DNA of 38,150 nucleotides from Nemertoderma westbladi (Eukaryota > Xenacoelomorpha > Nemertodermatida > Nemertodermatidae). The stretch spans positions 1-38,150 of the forward strand of contig JAUCBJ010007723.1 of assembly GCA_032718475.1 (NCBI GenBank). The letters run 5' to 3'. The translations under genes were made by a program, and so were the position numbers. The notes under the pieces were generated by a model. The model searched no databases, had not been told where the DNA came from, and was given only the letters and a program-made list of their open reading frames with translations. Of the stretch, positions 31,101 through 38,150 are shown in pieces; the stretch's first letter is position 1; each line of letters begins with the position of its first letter.

Positions 31101-34100
31101 ACCATGTCTCCACAGCAGCTATTCCTTGTACTAAAATGGGTTCCCCGCATGGCAATTCCGGAATATTATTCATGGTTGATTAGTTGTTTGCACGAGCAAG
31201 GAATAGAAGCTGATGATGCCGCACAGCTTGTTACTCAGGTGAAGCAAAGTACTAATAACCTACAATTTGATGCTCAGTTAGCTCTTCATATAATGACACA
31301 ACAGATATCAATATTTTGTGATTTCCCAGATGAATTACCTCCTTTTTTTGCAATATTGCAACTTGATACAGCATTATCAAGGTTACATTCGCGATGTGAT
31401 GAAATTATCAATAGTTCCCATCTAGGTGATGCAAATGCGGAACATCCATCATCATTGTTGTTTATTGCAGAAATGTCTCCAATAATATTGAATTTGTTTG
31501 AGCAATACTTGTTATTTTCGCGCCTTGCTATTATTAAATTGGCTAAGAAGGATGGCAAAATTGATGATGATGCTGTGAATTCAGCATTGGCGGCAGTGCT
31601 AAAGGTTGGCTCCAGTAAACCTCATAAATTATCTCAGTTAAATGACATTGGTACATTTTGGGAAATTGGAATGCCAGGATGTCTAGCAGATGCCTTGCTT
31701 AAGTGGAACAATTTCTCAATCAACGAATATCCCTCAATTGGATCTTGGAAAACGTGTTTTGCAAAAGATATATTGCCATCAGAATCGTATACAGAAACTG
31801 TAATGATATGTCACCTCAGAAATCTATCAGTAAATCCAAAGTATCCAATTGCTGGACCTCTAAAGCATGTTCTCATATCGTTGGCACGATTTGCAGGTGA
31901 TATCATGTCATATTGTCCAAATGATATTGATGCAGATGACATCCAAAGAACATTATTTCCAGCACTCTTGGATGCGAGCTCTGAACATGTGTCGGAATAT
32001 TGCTCACAAACTATAGAAAATTATCTCGGTTTAGCACAAGACCCAGAAAAGTTTAACAAGGTTTTGTGCCAGTGCTATTTGGAAAATTGCTATGATATAC
32101 TTGTTTATCACACATCTGCAAATGGGGTTGATGATACTACTGTTTCAGAGTGCATTATATGTCTTGATGAATTACTAGATAAACAAGCTGGTAAATCCTT
32201 ACTTACTGAAGGGTTTGGTGATCGGCATTTAGTGTCCCTTTTACTGTCCTTAACTAGTAATGCTGTGTCGCATACACACACATTGAGAGTTTTGGAATTA
32301 TTCATTAAGCTCTTCAGTATTGCTGACAAGTTTAATAATTGGACTATGATCACAAAGGCATTAAACCAATTGAAAAATACCGAGCAAGTGCTTATTCAGA
32401 GCTGGGTTGAAAAGATTATTCATTTAGATGATGACAATACTAATACTAACATCAGTCATATTGTATTGTTTAAATTTGTCACATATATTACAAAACATGA
32501 AGCTATGATTGATAAAGTAGTTTTTGATAAGATATTTAGAGGTATTGTACCTATTACTGAGAAAGTTCTAAAAGCAAATTCAGAGAAAGTGATACTTGCT
32601 AGCCTTATAAATATGCTTATTATATTAGCAAGTGCTTCTGAAGGGGACTATCATGTCCATCTTATAAGGATCTTTGTAGAATTTTTGACATACATCAAAG
32701 GATACATAGCAAATAATATTTCTAGTGAAGATGATGTTGCTAAGATACGCAATACGAATCATGTGGAAGCTTGCAATTCTATAATTGGGTATTTTTGTGC
32801 CGTATCAACATCCCTTAAGGTTCAATTCCATGAGACCAATATTGATACTGATGGAGCTTATCACTCTGACTCTGATTATATTGATGAACAACATATTACA
32901 GATGAGTATGTGAATGATGCAGATGATGATTCAGAGGATGAGGATTTATGTAATAAGCTATGCACATTTACATTTACTCAGAAGGAATTCATAAACCAAC
33001 ACTGGTATAATTGCTATACTTGCAGTAATATGAATGATGGTAGAGGTTGTTGTACAGTATGTGCAAAGGTTTGTCATAAGGGGCATGATTTATCCTATGC
33101 TAAATGTGGCTCCTTCTTCTGTGACTGTGGTGCTAGAGAAGATGGTTCCTGCTCATGTCTGGTGAAGCGGACACAAGGTATTATGGGAGAAAGTAAGGAA
33201 AAGGATCATGACTTTCTTTGGGAGAATGAAAATGACCATAAGCAACCTGTTGGTAAGCAGACCAAACACAGTGAGAAGATTTCAAAGAAGGATTCTGAAA
33301 TTAAAACCAAGCATGATTTATTGGTCAGTTTGATTTCAAGCCGTATTGCTAACAATCATACAAATATACTATCATGCCTGATAGATACGAATATGCTGGA
33401 TGTCTTATTATCATTGTTAGAAATGTTAGCACCAGTAATATATTCTCATTATCATAGCCACAGCCTACACTACCTGCAAAGCAAAATGCAGAGACTTCGT
33501 GATACACTGTGGACTGAAAATAAAATTTCTACCATGTCGGATCAGCTAATGTGTGCAACATTGGGTTCTCAAGAAGGGGCATTTGAAAATGTGAAGGTGA
33601 CATATAATGGGGAGCAAGGCCAGCAAATTCGACAATTATTGAATTCACATATTATACACAGAGTGGGTATGTGTGTGATGAGTTCTATGAATGGCAAAAG
33701 GCAACACCTGGCAGTATGCCATGAGAAAGGAAAAGTTACCCTGTTGCAACTTTCTGGATTGTTAAAACAGACAGACTCTTGGAAAAGAAAATTAACTCTA
33801 ACAAGACTTAGTAGTGCACCTGTTCCATTTACAATCGTCAGTATAGTTTCAAATACGCACAATGAGGAGGTATTGGCTATTTGTGGGTTAAAGGAATGTC
33901 ACATTTTAACATTTACATCCAATGGGACATTGCAGGACCATCTTCCCTTGAACACCTGCCTTGAGGGTGGCAATTATATTATTCGTGCACTATGGTTGCC
34001 AGGAAGTTCAGTACTTATTTCTATCATCACCGCTGATTTTGTAAAGGTTTATGATCTCTCTGTAGATTTTGGCAACCCACTATATTTTTTCTTACTGCCA

Positions 34101-37100
34101 TCTGGAAAGGTACGTGATGTAACTTTTCATATATCTGATCAAACTCAGGTTATAATTATTATGTCATCGACAGGATACATCTATACCCAGGAAATGTCAG
34201 ATATTTCATGTGCAAAACATGGGCCATTTTATGTGACAAATGTATTGGAGTTTGATCACCATGATATAAAACCTCAATCTAACGGACACATTATGGGTGG
34301 TGGTGCAAGTGTATTCTATTCATATGCTTTAGAATTATTGTTTTTTTCTTACGCCCAAGGGAAAAGCTTTTGCTGTGCTCTAACATCAAATGTACAATCA
34401 AGCAATGCAGTTTTCCAAATTGCTTATAAAACAAATAATGGGTCAAATAAAACCAATACAAGTGTTGCTGTCCCTCTTTATCAGTGGCATGAAGTTCCTG
34501 GCCACCCTGGTCTGATATTCTCTATCAACCAAACAGGAAACCCTGTTGTAATAATGGTCACACCTAGGACAATTGATGTTCAAGAAATACGAAATACAGT
34601 TGCAAAAGCAAAAATTCAAGATATGGTTGCTATACATCATACAAATGGACAAATTGATCAGCATAAAACAACAATGATATTGCTTTGTGATGATGGCAGC
34701 TTAAAGATTTACCAGGCAAAGGATAGTACTACATGCTTTTGGACAAGTATACAAACAAATTTTCCTTCCACTCTATATGGGTTGGTAAAGTTAGTTGGTG
34801 TTCGCCGGAAACAACGAGTAAAACTTCCCCATCAGACACGTGCAGTTTCATTTCCAATAGATTTCTTTGAGAACTGCCAACAATTGAGTGATGTGGAGTT
34901 TGGAGGCAATGATTTACTGCAGGTTTATAATGTTGCTCAATTAAAGAACCGATTGTCATCCAATGGCATGTACATAGCAAGTACCAAGGCATTAGGTTTC
35001 AATCTCGAAGTAAAAACTGTGAATAACGCAGTAGCTGTTGTTGGTATCCGTGTCCTTTTGGGAGCATCTAGTGGTCCAGAGAAATCTCCACAACACATAG
35101 TATTGTTTGGTAGATATATCAACTTGAACCCATCTGTCCATCGCTGGTACGATTTTCCATTTACTAGGGAGGAAACTATGTTATGTGAAAAAACATTTAC
35201 AATCACATTCGGTTCGAGCAGTGATTCTAGTGGAATTACTATAGTTGATTCAGTAAAAATATATTCTAAAACAAAGGATGTATTTGGTTGGCCTGAAGAG
35301 GTGCCAGATGAATGTACAAATTCAAGAACAGGCTCCAGCAACACCCAATCAACAAATAGTACTGGAAATGATTCTACTTCCATAACACCTATGTTAACAC
35401 TTGATTGGATTGTATCAAATTCTTGCAACATATTAGATAATTTTATATCAACCACAATACTTGGGGAAAAAGAAAAATCTAGGGTATTGGACTTTGCCAT
35501 AGGTATCATTGTGATGAACACACCAAGTATTGTACAACTTCATACAAAAAGACTCCTTTCTATGCTACATAAGAACAAATCTGCATATTATTGTAATAGA
35601 GATAATATCCTAATTTCAAATGCAATAAAGTCTTTGAAATGGGATAAGGAACAGAACACAAATGAAGATATAACTATTGACAGTCTTTCTTTTCAACAAT
35701 TGGTCCTAACACTACGTTCTATTGCTTTAGTTAGACCAGTGAACCTTGCAAAGTTTACAGATTTCTTCGACCAGTTAGAGAATAGTGCACAAGCATCTCG
35801 TATGTCGCAACTGAGATCACTCTCAATAAATAACAATGTCCAGAAAGCTATTCTTCATATTGTTAATGCCATGTGGATTCTTTGGGATTCAAAGCCGAAA
35901 AATTCATTTTTAATGTCAGTGTTTGCCCCAGTTCCTTTACAATTTGAAATATTAGTTGCAGCATCGATTGAAATTATTCATGCATTTACGGTAAAAGATA
36001 TTGATAATGTTCCAATTGCTGTGAAGTGTTATGTGTCAATGCTGCTTTGTGAGGACCAGTTTTTGTGCTTTGCTGCCAAAAACGCATTGTATAGGTTACT
36101 CAAACCTAAATCACACAAAAAACGGGTATTAATTAACACAGCTCCACGAGCCTCACCTGATCATGGAAAGGTAAGTAATGTTCTACTTCCTTTTGAGGCC
36201 GATAGTGGTCAACCACAATCAGAGCCAATGGTTATTGAACCAGAGGATGATAACTACATTCTTAATCAAGGGTTTCCACATGTCATGGAAATGCCTGGTG
36301 ATGATGAAGCTATGGTTGAATTAGCCATTGCCCTTAGTTTACAGGATCAGCAGCAACCAGTTCAAAGACATGAGAGCTCTGCTGTAGGTTCAAATCAGAA
36401 TGCATCGTCATTTGGAAATGTATCAGCCGCTATTAGCGATGATGAAGAAGTAAGTAATGCAGCAACTGATGGCAGTACTTTAAGGACAAATGAACATCCC
36501 CCATCTGACAGTGGCGGTTCAAATGTTGATTCAGGTGAACACATTAGTGGCCGCAGTTCAGCATATGGTGACATACTTCAAACTGATGGAAGCATAACAA
36601 ATATTACAGCTGCGTCCCAGTTAGATGAGTATAGCACCACCAAACACAATGCATTGAAATTAGGTATTTTAGAAGAAATGCTGAAACACTTGGGCTCTGT
36701 ATGTATGACTAGTGGAACTCAATGTCTGCCTTACATGCAATGCATTTTATTTCTAGCTACTGATCTTGACTTAGCTGATGAGAAAGACCGTGCGACATTT
36801 GATGCAGTTCTTGAGAAACTTGTGGATGAGCTCGATGTAAATAGACACTCACTGAGTGATATTCATATGAGGTCACCTCGAAATGAGGTCAATCTAATCA
36901 TAATGAGGCTTTTATCAGTGTTTATGTCTCATAGCAAGCAGAGTGCGACTGGAGGTACACTGAATACAGATCATACATCTGGGAAAAGTGATGCACCAAC
37001 TCAAATATCACATTCAACCGCCAAGTTATTACTTGAAAACCACACTAACGAATTTTGTTTAAAAATTATAAAACATATGTTGATTTATTGGAATGACTAT

Positions 37101-38150
37101 AATCCATCTGCTGAATCTGCCATTGTATTAGCAACAACACTGAAACATCCAACTTCTCAAACCTTCCTACCTGATATGTCACCATTTTTTTTAAAACAAT
37201 ATGTAAAAAGTAATGCCAGTGATTTATTTCAAGGGTATGCTCAATTGTTGACTGAAATGGTTCTTAGAATTCCATATCAGATTAAAAAATTGGCTGAAAA
37301 CACCCCATATATGCCAAGTCTAATTTTTGGCGATGAGTGGTTTTCTACTCTCTCTGAATACATGATGATCCAGCAAACTCCATATGTACGTCGTCAGGTT
37401 CGAAAGTTGTCACTGTTTATCTGTGGGTCCAAAGAGAATTACAGATATTTAAGGGATTTACATACGCTAAATTACCATTTAAATGAAGGAAGACAAATTT
37501 GTGAATCGAATGGCATTTCTGCAAATGTGTGTGAATATATAACTATATCCTATAATTCTCTGGTTGCTCTTGTCGATAATTTTAAGGCATGCAATGATAT
37601 AGCATGTGTTCGCACATTGAACTGGCAAAGATATTGCAGAAAGCATGAATCAGTACTACTCTTTATTATACAAACTTGTCTCTGTGTTGATGAAAATCTT
37701 CATAGTATATTGATTCAGTTACTATCCAGTGCATTATGTGGCACATCGAAATCTTCGTCCAAAGATGTAAAAGGAGGTGGTAAAGAAAAGCTTTCCACTT
37801 CTGGTAGTAGTGGCAGTAGCAGGTTAGATGAAGCATCAGAAATACGACATGTATTGATTCAGCAGACAATCCAACAGTGTCATATTGATATTTGGAGGCG
37901 GTTTGTCTGTCTGTTTCTCTTGGAGTCAAACTCGACGTCAGTGAGATGGCAAGCGCACTCATTGTTGTACAACATTTACAGGAATTCTTCGCAGTCCCAG
38001 CAGGATATATTTCTCGATCTTATGTGGAGTATTTGGGACAATATGGCAATATATGGAAATCGTGCTGTTCATTTTGTTGATTTGTTGGGGTACTTCACAT
38101 TGAAAACACAGACTTCAACAAGTAAGATCGAAGGCTTCATTGGAAGATGT
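28152..38150 (+). CDS. UBR4: UBR4 E3 ubiquitin ligase (p600), N-terminal 3333 residues, intronless, runs off window
   Basis: UBR4 is a giant N-recognin: it binds proteins with destabilising N-termini and directs their ubiquitylation. The frame is open for 3333 codons, following an in-frame TAA at 28143-28145; the ATG has A at -3. Known UBR4 blocks occur in order: an N-terminal helical-repeat region (1 to ~1570); an acidic run (DADDDSEDED, ~1590); the UBR box (~1602-1675; LCTFTFTQKEF, HWYNCYTC, CAKVCHKGHD, GSFFCDCGAREDGSC); a beta-propeller-like region starting GSQEGAFENV (1805); VEFGGNDLLQVYN (from 2248); a UIM-like helix DDEAMVELAIALSLQ (~2717-2731); and VRWQAH to the LLGYF segment near the end. 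The vertebrate protein is about 5180 residues, so roughly a third, including the C-terminal ligase module, lies beyond 38150. No stop, frameshift or intron is visible, whereas vertebrate UBR4 has about a hundred exons. Confidence 0.96.
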   Translation, partial: MKEKIMEKTTDGEAGLVEVYSISNEAKHWMTILKPALTPSTLSTFTLHEMISICEILNLNEDNIMQVDNNQSGPETEEFYSKLLVVVGNYLGSCIPFVSYLNTNHVVTACRIVIMGILKRIEEFKPIIQSVSVSTFLGGIESLLEGEAMLPFQDNVSLSTTLESMMPPASFRLLPLTEHDEPSNIQGAFFNLISSVFTDTTSSSTSHIMPVTNRLPGERDNICRANVDTIQRLKGFDIIMTTYLSISSISLYMININQIFSCKSSAVKFPLHTSSKENQAIRINTTPLLVDLKYAVRMLSLPIKEPLENKRLTNILTMAIGFLRVAVSVCQSRSVQCSLGDLSDREMELQTQAIVIKSLEAFDLISAAIKESNRTSGCTLLNLYHAGCHILLQGLNGILSMVPDKRDISSPKRERSFSFTKKITSPKGFHFLGASTIELANHALQLFSLLMNDFNMDQSGCPELSTDPVNELTVNYSPEHRIRELLNSVEITTVIFNLLQLSCKKAFSLCQLKKSYASLVLSDDGSCNHDDSTTFGDTSDGEDSEDSEEPIFGYWFKETLNPENKEEDIVEKEPAGPIDTSTALGPTSYLSLASQLVQLLNKYFVTGTESSQILPAYFSSSLKEIHMVSLAGIVKELERDVMEPEVFGEFELSLCRFIHSLLGSNLLCQSLQLSLLDNLNLSPAVSSPWPLNLGPRQLGILAHILLNLQRNTDTGSPVEEGKDTSLIDQDSAACITIWFRFLSTLGVHVVDGTRPCDFDDLSVEHAQLLLLIFHNFTYATRVRIFKKALDTFTESVLSDTTFTVYPLALSRLVFIVDYLVSNFYNNAKNLFDQVRGNLFNLFSGTSKDSSPKLCQSFKDVQDGYQKNLSSGESLYPRFYIINSSYTNGKGTVNTDCIVKMISLETMKLICELVSDYDAFHNACMKCLAAGKLLDNNLGHGDNASALDLCSLQYHFQVVWHLLCSIPPPTRFFRVLDEDSTSICTMSPQQLFLVLKWVPRMAIPEYYSWLISCLHEQGIEADDAAQLVTQVKQSTNNLQFDAQLALHIMTQQISIFCDFPDELPPFFAILQLDTALSRLHSRCDEIINSSHLGDANAEHPSSLLFIAEMSPIILNLFEQYLLFSRLAIIKLAKKDGKIDDDAVNSALAAVLKVGSSKPHKLSQLNDIGTFWEIGMPGCLADALLKWNNFSINEYPSIGSWKTCFAKDILPSESYTETVMICHLRNLSVNPKYPIAGPLKHVLISLARFAGDIMSYCPNDIDADDIQRTLFPALLDASSEHVSEYCSQTIENYLGLAQDPEKFNKVLCQCYLENCYDILVYHTSANGVDDTTVSECIICLDELLDKQAGKSLLTEGFGDRHLVSLLLSLTSNAVSHTHTLRVLELFIKLFSIADKFNNWTMITKALNQLKNTEQVLIQSWVEKIIHLDDDNTNTNISHIVLFKFVTYITKHEAMIDKVVFDKIFRGIVPITEKVLKANSEKVILASLINMLIILASASEGDYHVHLIRIFVEFLTYIKGYIANNISSEDDVAKIRNTNHVEACNSIIGYFCAVSTSLKVQFHETNIDTDGAYHSDSDYIDEQHITDEYVNDADDDSEDEDLCNKLCTFTFTQKEFINQHWYNCYTCSNMNDGRGCCTVCAKVCHKGHDLSYAKCGSFFCDCGAREDGSCSCLVKRTQGIMGESKEKDHDFLWENENDHKQPVGKQTKHSEKISKKDSEIKTKHDLLVSLISSRIANNHTNILSCLIDTNMLDVLLSLLEMLAPVIYSHYHSHSLHYLQSKMQRLRDTLWTENKISTMSDQLMCATLGSQEGAFENVKVTYNGEQGQQIRQLLNSHIIHRVGMCVMSSMNGKRQHLAVCHEKGKVTLLQLSGLLKQTDSWKRKLTLTRLSSAPVPFTIVSIVSNTHNEEVLAICGLKECHILTFTSNGTLQDHLPLNTCLEGGNYIIRALWLPGSSVLISIITADFVKVYDLSVDFGNPLYFFLLPSGKVRDVTFHISDQTQVIIIMSSTGYIYTQEMSDISCAKHGPFYVTNVLEFDHHDIKPQSNGHIMGGGASVFYSYALELLFFSYAQGKSFCCALTSNVQSSNAVFQIAYKTNNGSNKTNTSVAVPLYQWHEVPGHPGLIFSINQTGNPVVIMVTPRTIDVQEIRNTVAKAKIQDMVAIHHTNGQIDQHKTTMILLCDDGSLKIYQAKDSTTCFWTSIQTNFPSTLYGLVKLVGVRRKQRVKLPHQTRAVSFPIDFFENCQQLSDVEFGGNDLLQVYNVAQLKNRLSSNGMYIASTKALGFNLEVKTVNNAVAVVGIRVLLGASSGPEKSPQHIVLFGRYINLNPSVHRWYDFPFTREETMLCEKTFTITFGSSSDSSGITIVDSVKIYSKTKDVFGWPEEVPDECTNSRTGSSNTQSTNSTGNDSTSITPMLTLDWIVSNSCNILDNFISTTILGEKEKSRVLDFAIGIIVMNTPSIVQLHTKRLLSMLHKNKSAYYCNRDNILISNAIKSLKWDKEQNTNEDITIDSLSFQQLVLTLRSIALVRPVNLAKFTDFFDQLENSAQASRMSQLRSLSINNNVQKAILHIVNAMWILWDSKPKNSFLMSVFAPVPLQFEILVAASIEIIHAFTVKDIDNVPIAVKCYVSMLLCEDQFLCFAAKNALYRLLKPKSHKKRVLINTAPRASPDHGKVSNVLLPFEADSGQPQSEPMVIEPEDDNYILNQGFPHVMEMPGDDEAMVELAIALSLQDQQQPVQRHESSAVGSNQNASSFGNVSAAISDDEEVSNAATDGSTLRTNEHPPSDSGGSNVDSGEHISGRSSAYGDILQTDGSITNITAASQLDEYSTTKHNALKLGILEEMLKHLGSVCMTSGTQCLPYMQCILFLATDLDLADEKDRATFDAVLEKLVDELDVNRHSLSDIHMRSPRNEVNLIIMRLLSVFMSHSKQSATGGTLNTDHTSGKSDAPTQISHSTAKLLLENHTNEFCLKIIKHMLIYWNDYNPSAESAIVLATTLKHPTSQTFLPDMSPFFLKQYVKSNASDLFQGYAQLLTEMVLRIPYQIKKLAENTPYMPSLIFGDEWFSTLSEYMMIQQTPYVRRQVRKLSLFICGSKENYRYLRDLHTLNYHLNEGRQICESNGISANVCEYITISYNSLVALVDNFKACNDIACVRTLNWQRYCRKHESVLLFIIQTCLCVDENLHSILIQLLSSALCGTSKSSSKDVKGGGKEKLSTSGSSGSSRLDEASEIRHVLIQQTIQQCHIDIWRRFVCLFLLESNSTSVRWQAHSLLYNIYRNSSQSQQDIFLDLMWSIWDNMAIYGNRAVHFVDLLGYFTLKTQTSTSKIEGFIGRC

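Noticed and set aside
34937-35521. 194-codon minus-strand frame and other antisense frames in 28-38 kb
   Set aside because: They lie opposite the conserved UBR4 frame and show no family resemblance; they are shadows of the coding strand.

Overview
The window is animal nuclear DNA. It carries spliced exons with canonical GT/AG borders, a giant UBR4-type ubiquitin ligase, exons of UNC80 (a subunit of the NALCN sodium-leak channel complex), Penelope-like and LINE retroelements, tRNA-derived SINEs, a TIR transposon and long satellite arrays. The non-coding DNA is AT-rich and studded with the palindromic hexamers AGGCCT and ACCGGT. A non-vertebrate animal is most likely; an echinoderm or hemichordate would fit, but that is a guess.

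Layout. 1-~3.3 kb: a Penelope-like element (PLE) with an intact RT plus GIY-YIG ORF, a 3' region with two small tandem duplications, and a candidate minimal hammerhead ribozyme at about 3221-3268. 3.4-7.6 kb: anciently duplicated repeat DNA, including two CTCF-like sites and a dispersed family with a GTGGGGCGAG head. 7.6-22 kb: the minus strand carries five predicted exons. Three of them (20.5-22.0 kb) are clearly UNC80 and join in phase. Two more (7.6-8.6 kb) are phase-compatible and probably continue the gene. The inferred 12-kb intron holds a SINE, a G26 tract, a ~6-kb satellite of 24/25-bp units and 22 tandem 61-bp units with CCAAT boxes. The next intron is mostly a 36-bp minisatellite.

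22-25.8 kb: a nest of mobile elements. It has a 5'-truncated, frameshifted LINE, a tRNA-derived SINE, and a 1.2-kb TIR element with a perfect 8-bp target-site duplication whose ends are built from CTACGCGTAG palindromes. 25.8-28.15 kb: a GCGC-rich patch and then an ACCGGT-rich stretch, lying between the (inferred) 5' side of UNC80 and UBR4. 28152-38150: a single uninterrupted reading frame of 3333 codons, still open at the window edge, encoding the N-terminal ~2/3 of UBR4 with its UBR box and no intron.

The two host genes appear to be transcribed divergently and are not known to share a pathway. The features most worth a second look are the intronless UBR4, the PLE ribozyme candidate, the palindrome-built TIR element, and the higher-order structure of the three arrays inside UNC80 introns.
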